DNA from: Planctomycetota bacterium
GTDB lineage: Bacteria > Planctomycetota > UBA1135 > GCA-002686595
Assembly: GCA_020638835.1 (NCBI GenBank)
Contig: JACKHV010000002.1
Coordinates: forward strand, 1-64,000
Reading direction: 5' to 3'
Length of the DNA: 64,000 bases
Shown here: positions 1 to 7,270 of the stretch, one piece after another
How the letters are laid out: every line of letters starts with the position of its first letter
How positions within the stretch are numbered: the first letter of the stretch is position 1
Position numbers and translations under genes: made by a program
The notes under the pieces: model-generated
The model's database searches: none
What the model was told of the DNA's origin: nothing
Seen by the model: only the letters and a program-made list of their open reading frames with translations

Positions 1-117
1 GAGTGGGGCTACTCGAACCGTGTCGTCGACCTGGTCAAGTACGCCGGCAAGCTGAAGAAGCCCGCGGTGAAGAAAGCCGCGGCGAAGAAGGCTCCCAGCA
101 AGGTCGCCGCGAAGTAG
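1..117 (+). CDS. gap: Type I glyceraldehyde-3-phosphate dehydrogenase, C-terminal end (partial)
   Basis: Only the last 38 codons are in the window. The first residues, EWGYSNRVVDLVKY, match the conserved C-terminal stretch of type I GAPDH, which oxidises glyceraldehyde-3-phosphate in glycolysis. Position next to pgk supports this, because gap-pgk is a common glycolytic pair. After the usual end of the enzyme the protein continues for about 20 residues rich in lysine, alanine and proline (KKPAVKKAAAKK and similar), a low-complexity basic tail resembling histone H1-like tails and not part of the normal catalytic fold. The stop is the TAG at 115-117. The catalytic Cys and NAD-binding region lie upstream of the window. 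Confidence 0.85.
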   Translation, partial: EWGYSNRVVDLVKYAGKLKKPAVKKAAAKKAPSKVAAK

Positions 118-140
118 TTCCGCTCCGGAACCGAACCTGC

Positions 141-170
141 GCGAGGCGCGTCCCTCGGGGCGCGCCTCGC
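141..170 (+). terminator. Hairpin after gap
   Basis: GCGAGGCGCG (141-150) pairs perfectly with CGCGCCTCGC (161-170), and the 10-nt loop can add a CCC/GGG stem. It lies 24 nt after the gap stop and before pgk. No long T tract follows, so it could be an intrinsic-like terminator or an attenuating structure in a gap-pgk transcript. Confidence 0.45.
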
Positions 171-212
171 TGACTTTCCCGCCGGCCGCTCCGTCCTTCA
201 GCGAGACCCGCC

Positions 213-1406
213 ATGAAGCTCGACGCCATCCCCTCGATCACCGACCTCGACGTCAAAGGCAAGCGCGTGCTCGTGCGCGTCGACTTCAACGTGCCGCTCG
301 ACGAGCACGGCGCGATCACCGACGACACGCGCATCCGCGCCGCGTTGCCGACGCTCGAGCTGCTGCTCGAACGCGGCGCGACGCCGATCCTGCTCTCGCA
401 CCTCGGTCGTCCGAAGGGCGAGGTCGTCGACAAGCTGCGCCTCGACCCGGTCGGCACGCGGCTCGAGGAACTGATCGGCAAGCCCGTGCGCAAGCTCTAC
501 GAGAGCCGCGGCGAACGCGTCGCGAACGAGCTCGACCAGGTCGACCCGGGCACGATCGTGCTGCTCGAGAACGTGCGCTTCCACCCCGGCGAGACGAAGG
601 GCGACCCCGAACTCGCCGCCGACTTCGCCGCGCTCGGCGACGCCTTCGTCAATGACGCCTTCGGCACCTCGCACCGCGACCACGCCTCGGTCTGCGGTCC
701 GGCGCGCTTCCTGCCCGCGGCCGCAGGCTTGCTGCTGCAGCGCGAACTCGACGCCTTCGCGCGCGTCCTCGACCGCCCCGACAAGCCGCTCGTCGCGATT
801 CTCGGCGGCGCGAAGGTCTCGGACAAGCTGACCGTGATCGACCACCTGCTCGACCGCGTCCAGGCGCTGATCGTCGGCGGCGGCATGGCGTACACCTTCC
901 TGAAGGAGATGGGGCACACGATCGGCACTTCGCTCGTGCAGGACGACCAGCTCGCGTCGGTCGAAGCCAGCATGCGCAAGGCGGAGGAGCTCGGCGTTGA
1001 GCTGCACCTGCCGCTCGACCACGTGATCGCCGACGCCTTCTCGGCGACCGCGAACACGCAAGTCACCGACGGCCCGGACATCCCGGACGGTTGGATGGGC
1101 CTCGACATCGGCCCGAAGACGATCCGGCGCTTCTGCGGCGCGGTCGCCGGCGCGCGCACCGTCGTCTGGAACGGTCCGATGGGCGTCTTCGAGATGGAAC
1201 CCTTCCAGGCCGGCACGAAGGCCGTGGCGGAAGCGGTCGCGGCCTGCCCCGGCTACACCGTGGTCGGCGGCGGCGACTCGGTCGCGGCGGCCGAGCGCTT
1301 CGGCGTCACGGATCGCATCGACCACATCTCGACCGGCGGGGGAGCCTCGCTCGAGCTGCTGGAAGGCCGCGAGCTGCCCGGCATCGTCGCGCTCGCCAAG
1401 CGCTGA
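213..1406 (+). CDS. pgk: Phosphoglycerate kinase
   Basis: This 397-aa cytosolic enzyme transfers the acyl phosphate of 1,3-bisphosphoglycerate to ADP. The length is normal for the family. Visible signatures are the N-terminal substrate-binding stretch RVLVRVDFNVPL, SHLGRPKG, LLENVRFHPGE, the hinge-region GGAKVSDK, WNGPMGVFE, and the C-terminal nucleotide-binding GGGDSVAA followed by STGGGASLE. The ATG at 213 starts the conserved N-terminus, so the start is secure. It sits 95 nt after gap, with the hairpin at 141-170 between, and lies upstream of rpe on the same strand. Confidence 0.97.
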   Translation: MKLDAIPSITDLDVKGKRVLVRVDFNVPLDEHGAITDDTRIRAALPTLELLLERGATPILLSHLGRPKGEVVDKLRLDPVGTRLEELIGKPVRKLYESRGERVANELDQVDPGTIVLLENVRFHPGETKGDPELAADFAALGDAFVNDAFGTSHRDHASVCGPARFLPAAAGLLLQRELDAFARVLDRPDKPLVAILGGAKVSDKLTVIDHLLDRVQALIVGGGMAYTFLKEMGHTIGTSLVQDDQLASVEASMRKAEELGVELHLPLDHVIADAFSATANTQVTDGPDIPDGWMGLDIGPKTIRRFCGAVAGARTVVWNGPMGVFEMEPFQAGTKAVAEAVAACPGYTVVGGGDSVAAAERFGVTDRIDHISTGGGASLELLEGRELPGIVALAKR

Positions 1407-1491
1407 GGCCCGCGCCGGGTCGCCCGCCGCCCCTCGGCCGGCGTTTGACCCGGGCGGCGGGGAATGCTCGGGTATCGGCCCGGCGCTCGCC

Positions 1492-1497
1492 TACAAT
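1492..1497 (+). promoter_or_regulatory. Possible -10 box (TACAAT) upstream of rpe
   Basis: TACAAT lies 31 nt before the rpe ATG in the 122-nt pgk-rpe gap. No convincing -35 is seen at 16-18 nt; a TTGACC at 1445-1450 is too far away. The call rests on the AT-rich hexamer standing out in GC-rich sequence. Confidence 0.3.
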
Positions 1498-1528
1498 CTG
1501 ACGGACCGACGCCCGACCGCCGATCTCC

Positions 1529-2224
1529 ATGACCGACCTCCCGATCCTCATCGCCCCGTCGCTGCTCTCCTGCGACTTCGCCCGCATCGCGGACGAAGTC
1601 GCGCGCACCGAGGCCTCCGGGGCCGACTGGCACCACGTGGACGTGATGGACGGGCACTTCGTCCCGAACCTCACGATCGGCCCGCCGGTCGTCTCCAAGA
1701 TCCACGCCGCGGCGACCAAGCCGCTCGACGTGCACCTGATGATCACGGACCCGGCGCAGTACGCCGAGCCCTTCGCGAAGGCCGGCGCCGAGGTGCTGAC
1801 CTTCCACGTCGAGGTCACGCCGACCGAGGCGGACGCCCGCGCCGTCGCCGCCCGCTTCCGCGAACACGGCGTGCCGATCGTCGGCGTCGCGCTGAACCCC
1901 GACACGCCGGTCGAACGCGTCCTGCCCTTCCTCGACGCCGTCGACCTGGTGCTCGTGATGTCCGTCTTCCCGGGCTTCGGCGGCCAGTCGTTCATCCCGG
2001 ACGTGCTCGACAAGGTGCGCCGCTTGCGAGACGAGGGCTACGCGGGCCACGTCGAGATGGACGGCGGCCTGAACGCCGAGACCCTGCCGCTCTGCGCGGC
2101 CGCCGGCGCGAACGCCCTGGTCGCGGGCTCCGCGATCTTCGGCGCGCCGGACATGGCCGCGACGATCTCCGCCTTCCGCGCCTCCGCGGCGCGCGCCCGC
2201 CTGGAGGCCAGCCGTGTCGGATGA
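1529..2224 (+). CDS. rpe: Ribulose-phosphate 3-epimerase
   Basis: A 231-aa TIM-barrel enzyme interconverting ribulose-5-phosphate and xylulose-5-phosphate in the pentose phosphate pathway. Family signatures are clear: IAPSLLSCDF at the N-terminus, HHVDVMDGHFVPN with the metal-binding His and Asp, LDVHLMI with the second His, MSVFPGFGGQSF and VEMDGGLN with the catalytic Asp. The C-terminus carries an extra Ala/Arg-rich helix. The end overlaps the annotated accD GTG by 11 nt; if accD starts at 2301 instead there is no overlap. Confidence 0.96.
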   Translation: MTDLPILIAPSLLSCDFARIADEVARTEASGADWHHVDVMDGHFVPNLTIGPPVVSKIHAAATKPLDVHLMITDPAQYAEPFAKAGAEVLTFHVEVTPTEADARAVAARFREHGVPIVGVALNPDTPVERVLPFLDAVDLVLVMSVFPGFGGQSFIPDVLDKVRRLRDEGYAGHVEMDGGLNAETLPLCAAAGANALVAGSAIFGAPDMAATISAFRASAARARLEASRVG

Positions 2225-3263
2225 ACGCTCTGAGACCGAAGCCCCCCGCCCGACCGAACAACCGATCGCGACGAGCGACGAAGAACGAGGAAAGCGCAGC
2301 GTGAGCAAGGAAGACAAGAAGGCGGAGAAGCTGAAGGCCAAGGCCGAGGCCGAGGCCGCGAAGGCGGCGGCGAAGGCCGAAGCGGAAGCGGCGAAGGCTG
2401 CCAAGGCCGCCGATGACGACGACAAGCCGCGCCTGCGCTGGAAGAAGAAGGAACTGCCCGGCGGCCTCTGGCTGAAGTGCGAAGCCTGCGGCGAGACGAT
2501 CTACAAGAAGACGCTGCTGAAGGGCGACCTCGTCTGTCCGTCGTGCACCTTCCACTTCACCGTGCCCGGCACCGAGCGCATCCAGATGGTGCTCGACGAA
2601 GGCACCTACCACGAACTCGCCGCCGACCTCGAAGCGCTCGACCGCCTGAACTTCACCGACTCGGTCAGCTACGCCGAGAAGTCGCGCCGCACGATCGAAC
2701 GCGTCGGTCTCAAGGAAGCGCTGCACCTCGGCACCGGCGAGATCGAAGGCCGCCCGGTCGTGATCTGCGTCCTCGACTTCAAGTTCATGGGCGGCTCGAT
2801 GGGCGAGGTCGTCGGCGAGAAGATCGCCCTCGGCTGCGAGCTCGCCGCCGAACGGAACCTGCCGCTCGTGATCTTCACCAGCTCCGGCGGCGCACGCATG
2901 CACGAAGGCATGCTCTCCCTGATGCAGATGGCGAAGACGTGTGCCGCGCTCGACGAGCTGAACCGCAAGGGCGGCTTCTCGATCTGCATCATGACCAACC
3001 CGACCACCGGCGGCGTCACCGCCTCCTTCGCCTCCGTCTGCGACGTGACCCTGGCGGAACCCGGCGCCCTGATCGGCTTCGCCGGCCCGCGCGTCATCGC
3101 GACGACCTTGAAGCAGGAACTGCCGAAGGGCTTCCAGCGCGCCGAGTTCCTGCTGACCAAGGGGCAGATCGACGCGATCGTCCCGCGCAAGGACCTGCGC
3201 CACACGCTGGCGCGCTTGATCGACTTCTCGGAGCGGGCTTGGTCGGAGGGGGAGTCGGCCTAG
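2214..3263 (+). CDS. accD: Acetyl-CoA carboxylase carboxyltransferase subunit beta
   Basis: The zinc-finger subunit of the carboxyltransferase, which with AccA moves carboxyl from biotin to acetyl-CoA to make malonyl-CoA. At about residues 89-111 two CxxC pairs (CEACG and CPSC) form the AccD zinc ribbon, followed by the crotonase-fold core with GGSMGEVVGEKI, FTSSGGARMHEG and NPTTGGVTASF. At 349 aa it exceeds the usual ~300 because of an N-terminal Lys/Ala/Glu-rich segment, probably a charged helix. The GTG at 2214 gives the longest product. An in-frame GTG at 2301, preceded by GAGGAAAG, is an equally good start and removes the overlap with rpe. Confidence 0.95.
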   Translation: MSDERSETEAPRPTEQPIATSDEERGKRSVSKEDKKAEKLKAKAEAEAAKAAAKAEAEAAKAAKAADDDDKPRLRWKKKELPGGLWLKCEACGETIYKKTLLKGDLVCPSCTFHFTVPGTERIQMVLDEGTYHELAADLEALDRLNFTDSVSYAEKSRRTIERVGLKEALHLGTGEIEGRPVVICVLDFKFMGGSMGEVVGEKIALGCELAAERNLPLVIFTSSGGARMHEGMLSLMQMAKTCAALDELNRKGGFSICIMTNPTTGGVTASFASVCDVTLAEPGALIGFAGPRVIATTLKQELPKGFQRAEFLLTKGQIDAIVPRKDLRHTLARLIDFSERAWSEGESA

Positions 3264-3338
3264 CGCTCGCCCCTGCGCCCACGCACCGCGCGGGCACGAG
3301 AGTCTCAGGTGAACGACGCGGCTGAATCGGAGGGCCGG

Positions 3339-4508
3339 ATGCACGGCTTCGAGCGCTTGCTCAGCCTGTGGGTCCTGCTCTGCATGGCGGCGGGAATCCT
3401 GCTCGGCCGGATCGCTCCCGGGATCGCGCGGAGCCTCGACGGCATGACGCTCGACGTGAACGGGGCGCCGGTCGTCTCGATCCCGATCGCGATCTGCCTC
3501 TTCTTCATGATGTTCCCGATCATGGTGAAGATCGACTTCGCCGAGGTCGTCGCGGCGGGGAAGAGCGCTCGACCGGTGCTGCTGACGCTGTTCGTCAACT
3601 GGTGCGTCAAGCCGTTCACGATGCTCGCCATCGCGAGCTTCTTCCTCGGGACGGTCTTCTTGCAGCTCATCGGCCCGGAGGCGACGGACCTCGTGAAGCT
3701 GCCGTTCGGGCTGCAACTCGACGTGGGCGCGCAGTACGGTGCCGGAACCGTCGTAGAGCAAGCGGGCACGCGACTGCTCGAGATCCCGCTGTGGCGCAGC
3801 TACCTGGCCGGCTGCATCCTGCTGGGCATCGCGCCGTGCACGGCGATGGTGCTCGTCTGGGGCGACCTGGCGCGGGGGAACGCGGGCCACACGCTCGTGA
3901 TGGTCGCGATCAATTCGCTCGTGATGCTCGTGCTGTACGGCGTGCTGGGCGGCTGGCTCCTCGGGGTGGGACGTCTGCCGGTTCCTTGGCAGGCGCTGCT
4001 GCTCTCCATCGGCTGCTACGTCGCGCTCCCGCTGGTCGCCGGCTTCCTCTCGCGCAAGTGGATCATCGCCGCGCGGGGTGAGCGCTGGTTCCGCGAGCGC
4101 TTCATCCGCGTGCTCACACCGATCACGATCACGGCGCTGCTCACGACGCTCGTGCTGCTCTTCTCGTTCAAGGGCGACACGATCATCGAGAGTCCGCTGA
4201 CGATCCTGTGGATCGCGGTGCCGCTGGTCGTGCAGACGCTGTTGATCTTCGGCCTGACCTACGGGCTGGGTCGCACGCTCGGATTGCGCTACGCGGACGC
4301 GGCGCCGACCGCGCTGATCGGCGCCAGCAACCACTTCGAGGTGGCGATCGCCACGGCGGTCATGCTCTTCGGCCTCTCGTCGGGCGCGGCGCTCGCGACC
4401 GTCGTCGGCGTGTTGATCGAAGTGCCGCTGATGCTCGGACTGGTGAGGTTCTGCCTGCGAACGAAGGGCTGGTTCGAACGCTCTGCACCCCGCGACGAGC
4501 CCGGCTGA
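3339..4508 (+). CDS. acr3: ACR3-family arsenite efflux transporter
   Basis: A multi-pass inner-membrane carrier of the BART superfamily that exports arsenite using the proton gradient. About ten hydrophobic segments are visible. The Cys in [13 protein letters not shown] and the Glu in [11 protein letters not shown] match the conserved transport residues of ACR3. I chose the ATG at 3339, which has GGAGGG a few nt upstream, over an in-frame GTG at 3309 that adds only ten polar residues. No arsR or arsC is adjacent, so regulation is not evident. Its 3' end (from 4406) is part of a duplicated segment found again at 10576-10765. Confidence 0.92.
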   Translation: MHGFERLLSLWVLLCMAAGILLGRIAPGIARSLDGMTLDVNGAPVVSIPIAICLFFMMFPIMVKIDFAEVVAAGKSARPVLLTLFVNWCVKPFTMLAIASFFLGTVFLQLIGPEATDLVKLPFGLQLDVGAQYGAGTVVEQAGTRLLEIPLWRSYLAGCILLGIAPCTAMVLVWGDLARGNAGHTLVMVAINSLVMLVLYGVLGGWLLGVGRLPVPWQALLLSIGCYVALPLVAGFLSRKWIIAARGERWFRERFIRVLTPITITALLTTLVLLFSFKGDTIIESPLTILWIAVPLVVQTLLIFGLTYGLGRTLGLRYADAAPTALIGASNHFEVAIATAVMLFGLSSGAALATVVGVLIEVPLMLGLVRFCLRTKGWFERSAPRDEPG

Positions 4509-4607
4509 GCGTCGCGCGGCTCAGACCAAGCGCTCGAGCATCATCGCCGCCAGCGACAACACCGGGAAGAACCCGCAGATGTCGGTGACCATCGTCAGGA
4601 TCGGTCC
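4406..4607. repeat. Direct repeat A, left copy (acr3 3' end plus mgtE 3' end)
   Basis: These 202 bp cover the last ~34 codons of acr3, the intergenic gap and the last ~29 codons of mgtE in reverse. A diverged copy in the same orientation lies at 10576-10765. The copies differ by scattered substitutions (I estimate about 85% identity) and a 12-nt indel near the acr3 stop. Together they bracket about 6 kb of accessory DNA. Confidence 0.85.
4521..4607 (-). pseudogene. mgtE C-terminal remnant
   Basis: Reading from 4607 down to the stop at 4521-4523 gives AGPILTMVTDICGFFPVLSL and a tail ending MMLERLV, nearly the same as the C-terminus of the intact MgtE at 10679. Only about 29 codons remain. It lies convergently just after acr3, where the full mgtE presumably sat before the insertion. 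It is a by-product of the duplication and not a functional gene. Confidence 0.85.
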
Positions 4608-4720
4608 TGCTGCGACAGCCGCATTCGCCACTTCTTGCGGCGGGACACACCGTCGTCGGCGGGCGAAACGAAGCCGAACGTCGGGACTGCATGCCGAGCC
4701 TTCACCAGGCGGAGCCAGAA

Positions 4721-4839
4721 TCAGTCTTCCACCTGGTAGTCGGAAGCAGCCTCGAGAATCGAGGCACTCAGCGTGAGGCGGAGTGTCTCTCGCGGCGAGA
4801 GTTGCGTTGCGATGGACTTGCCGTTCACGCTGATCGAAC
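4721..4839 (-). pseudogene. C-terminal piece of the surface-protein gene split by IS66
   Basis: Joining 7263 directly to 4831 (removing IS66 and one 8-bp target copy) keeps the minus-strand frame open: ...GVPTCVRSI continues as SVNGKSIATQLSPRETLRLT and ends EAASDYQVED at the stop at 4721-4723. This is therefore the displaced last ~39 codons of the gene whose body is 7263-9713. The join is read directly from the sequence and supported by the perfect target-site duplication. It has no start of its own. Confidence 0.85.
4832..4839. repeat. IS66 target-site duplication, left copy
   Basis: GATCGAAC directly abuts the left terminal inverted repeat. The same 8 bp occurs at 7263-7270. Eight base pairs is the usual IS66-family target duplication length. 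Confidence 0.92.
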
Positions 4840-4898
4840 GTACGCGTCCGGTGACGCCATGTCCGACCGGCGCGTCGACCGGCGTCCCTCGACGATGA

Positions 4899-6446
4899 CT
4901 ACGCCCGCGCGGCCTGCCACGCCCACGGCGTGAGGCTCGCAATCTCCGACGCGGGCGTCGTTGCGACGCGCATGAGCACGTCTTCGATGTACGCCTCGGG
5001 GTCCGCGCCGCACTGCTTGCACGAGAGCACGAGCGAGTAAAGCCGGCAGGCGACCTCGCCGCCGCGCTGGCTGCCGAAGACCAGCCAGTTCTTGCGGCCG
5101 ACGGCCAGGTGCCGCAGGTCGCGTTCGGCGTCGTTGTTGTGAATCGGCAAGCGTGGGTCTTCGAGGAAAGCCGCGAGCGCAGCGCGTTGATTGCGCAGGT
5201 AACAGACCGCCTTGCCGAGCTTGCTCTTCGGCAATGTTGCACGCAGTCCTTCGAGGCGTAGCGCTTCGGCGTGAATCGCTTCGACCAGCGGCTGCGACTT
5301 GTCGGCACGCACGCAGCGACGTTCTTCGAGCAGTGCGTCCCACTCGAGCTCGCCGGCGCGCACGCGCTCGTTCAGCGGTCGCTCGACCGCGAACAGTTCT
5401 TGCACCATGCCGAGCAGCGGCGCCACCGCTTCCGAGCCGGCGTCCAACGCTTCCTTCAGCTTGCGCCGTGCATGCGCCCAGCACCCCGCTCGCACGATGC
5501 CGTTCTCGCGAACGACCTCGTCGTAGCCGGTGTATCCGTCGGCGATCAGCGTCCCGCTCCACCCTTCGAGAAAACGCTTCGGACCGTCGCGTCCGCGACT
5601 CGTGCGAAACTCGATCAAGGCTCGCGACGGCGCGCCCGGTCGACGCAGGTTGCGCCAGCCCCAGGCGTAGCCGTTCTTCGTTCCTTTGCCGTCTTCGAGC
5701 CGCATGGTCACCGGTGTTTCGTCCGCGTGCAACACGTGTTCGTTGAGCAGCTCTTGACGCATTTGCGCCAACACCGGCTGCGCGACGAGTTCGTCCACGC
5801 GCACCAGCATGTCCCACATGGACTGCTTCGCGATGGCGATGCCGTAACGCTTGAAGATTCCCTGCAAGCGGTGCAGCGGAAGGTGGTCGGAGTACTTCGC
5901 CGTCGCGACGTGCGCGTAGACCGACGCCTCGTACTTGCCGCCGTCAATCACGCTGTCGGGAAGCTCTGCCGCGCGAACGCAGTGACCGTCGGGGCAGGCG
6001 TACTTCGGTCGCACGTAGCGCTTCACGAACAGCTTGGCCGGGACGATGCCGGCGCGCTCAGTGACCTCTTCGCCGATGCGGCGCAGGGCCTTGCCGCAGG
6101 TCGTGCAGTCGCGGTGCGCTTCGTCGAGGTCGAGTTCGATGACTTCGCGCGGCAGGTGTTCGGGCAAGGGCGCGCGGCCGTGGCCTGCGCCCGACTTCGC
6201 GGTACGCGGCGAGGTGTGCGCTTCGCACTCGAGTTCAGGCGCGGGGGTGTCGTCGGTCGCGAACAGGCCGAGTTGCCCGGCGCCCAGTCGTTCGGAGCGT
6301 CGACCGAACAAGCCGCGCTTGAGCAGCGCGTTCTCCTCGCGCAGGATTTTGACCTCGCGCGTCAGTGCATCGAGCTTCGCCTGCAGTTCCTCGACGTGCG
6401 CAAGCAGCGCTTCGAGTTGCTCCGCGGAAATCTGCGCGACGGACAT
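4899..6446 (-). CDS. tnpC: IS66 transposase TnpC (DDE)
   Basis: The 515-aa catalytic transposase of the element. In order: a leucine-zipper-like coiled coil (residues ~8-45, EELQAKLDALTREVKILREE), a zinc-binding region (Cys114/117 and Cys151/156) and the DDE core. Candidate catalytic residues are D242 in HADETP, D303 in LIADGYTGYD and E441 in HNNDAERDLR, all in conserved IS66 contexts. Length is typical. The ATG at 6446 follows tnpB after a 34-nt gap. No frameshift or stop is seen, so it is probably functional. Confidence 0.96.
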   Translation of the reverse strand: MSVAQISAEQLEALLAHVEELQAKLDALTREVKILREENALLKRGLFGRRSERLGAGQLGLFATDDTPAPELECEAHTSPRTAKSGAGHGRAPLPEHLPREVIELDLDEAHRDCTTCGKALRRIGEEVTERAGIVPAKLFVKRYVRPKYACPDGHCVRAAELPDSVIDGGKYEASVYAHVATAKYSDHLPLHRLQGIFKRYGIAIAKQSMWDMLVRVDELVAQPVLAQMRQELLNEHVLHADETPVTMRLEDGKGTKNGYAWGWRNLRRPGAPSRALIEFRTSRGRDGPKRFLEGWSGTLIADGYTGYDEVVRENGIVRAGCWAHARRKLKEALDAGSEAVAPLLGMVQELFAVERPLNERVRAGELEWDALLEERRCVRADKSQPLVEAIHAEALRLEGLRATLPKSKLGKAVCYLRNQRAALAAFLEDPRLPIHNNDAERDLRHLAVGRKNWLVFGSQRGGEVACRLYSLVLSCKQCGADPEAYIEDVLMRVATTPASEIASLTPWAWQAARA

Positions 6447-6480
6447 GCAAGTACTATCGGCAATCCGCGCGCGATGCGGC

Positions 6481-6846
6481 TCAGGTCTGCAGTGAAAGTT
6501 GGTCGTGCGACACTCGCCGTCTCGCTCCTCGGAGGTCGATGCCCTCGAGCACGAGCGCGAGCTCGCTCGCCGAAAGCTCGAACGCGCCGGCCTTACCCTT
6601 CGCGCGATCGAACACGCGAAACTGTCCGTGCTCCAGCCGCTTCGCGAGCAAGCAGTAACCCGAGCCGTCCCACCACAAGACCTTCAACCGGTCGCGTCGT
6701 CGGTTGACGAACAGGAACAAGTGACCGGACTGCGGGTCCTCGTCCACGACTTCCATCACGACGGCAGCAAGGGTGTCGAACGACTTGCGCATGTCGGTTG
6801 CGCCGCGCGCGACGAACAAACGCACCGAGGGCGGCAAGCTCAGCAT
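6481..6846 (-). CDS. tnpB: IS66 accessory protein TnpB
   Basis: A 121-aa protein of the IS66 Orf2-like family, needed for transposition of typical IS66 elements, with an unclear molecular role. Signatures visible are [17 protein letters not shown] and the block [20 protein letters not shown], both hallmark stretches of the family. It overlaps the end of tnpA by 7 nt, consistent with translational coupling, and precedes tnpC. Confidence 0.95.
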   Translation of the reverse strand: MLSLPPSVRLFVARGATDMRKSFDTLAAVVMEVVDEDPQSGHLFLFVNRRRDRLKVLWWDGSGYCLLAKRLEHGQFRVFDRAKGKAGAFELSASELALVLEGIDLRGARRRVSHDQLSLQT

Positions 6847-7178
6847 GTTTGCAACACCTGCACGAGCCGACGCAGTTCGACTTCGTCGAAGCCGGGAACG
6901 ACCGCGATGCGGACACCGCTCGTCAAGTGGACGTCGAAGGCGTTCGTCGAAGTGCTTGGCCGCGCTGCCGCCTCAGGCACGACGGTGATCGGAACGAGTT
7001 CGCTGCACTCGCAAACTTGCGCGCTCGAGCTGCGCGCCCGCCGCTCGCTCGCGAACTTCTTCTTCCAGTACAAGAGCTTCTTGTAGGCAACGCCTTCTTG
7101 CCTGCCGAAGGCCATCAAGCTCTGATCGGATGAGCGCCAGCGAGCGAACAGCTCGCGCATGGCTTTGTCGCGGGACAT
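6840..7178 (-). CDS. tnpA: IS66 accessory protein TnpA
   Basis: The 112-aa first gene of the element. The N-terminal part ([18 protein letters not shown] followed by [11 protein letters not shown]) has the helix-turn-helix-like layout of IS66 TnpA proteins. The middle is variable and the end is short. The start at 7178 lies 85 nt inside the right terminal repeat, leaving room for the element's own promoter. It overlaps tnpB by 7 nt. Confidence 0.9.
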   Translation of the reverse strand: MSRDKAMRELFARWRSSDQSLMAFGRQEGVAYKKLLYWKKKFASERRARSSSAQVCECSELVPITVVPEAAARPSTSTNAFDVHLTSGVRIAVVPGFDEVELRRLVQVLQTC

Positions 7179-7262
7179 GAATGACTCCTTGGTTGGAGTC
7201 GATCATCGCCGGCCTGAGGAGCGGATCAACGCTCGGGGACCATGCGCTCACCGGACGCGTAC

Positions 7263-7270
7263 GATCGAAC
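7263..7270. repeat. IS66 target-site duplication, right copy
   Basis: GATCGAAC directly follows the right terminal repeat of the IS66 element and is identical to 4832-4839. In the interrupted gene these bases encode the Arg-Ser-Ile junction. Confidence 0.92.

Larger units (their letters stand above)
4840..7262 (-). mobile_element. IS66-family insertion sequence, complete
   Basis: A 2423-bp element. Its left end begins GTACGCGTCCGGTGACGCCA and the right end, read on the other strand, begins GTACGCGTCCGGTGAGCGCA. These inverted ends resemble the GTAAGCG-type termini of IS66. It is flanked by the perfect 8-bp duplication GATCGAAC. It carries tnpA, tnpB and tnpC in the usual order on the minus strand. 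All three frames are open and the ends intact, so it looks recent and potentially mobile. It interrupts a large surface-protein gene. Confidence 0.95.

Noticed and set aside
1445..1450. TTGACC as -35 for the TACAAT upstream of rpe
   Set aside because: The spacing of about 41 nt to TACAAT is far too long for a sigma70-type promoter.
1992..4334. Very long open frames antisense to core genes (780 aa here; others 22242-25142 and 32482-34416)
   Set aside because: They mirror the GC3-biased sense genes, are rich in Arg/Ala/Glu/His, lack motifs and overlap well-identified genes on the other strand.
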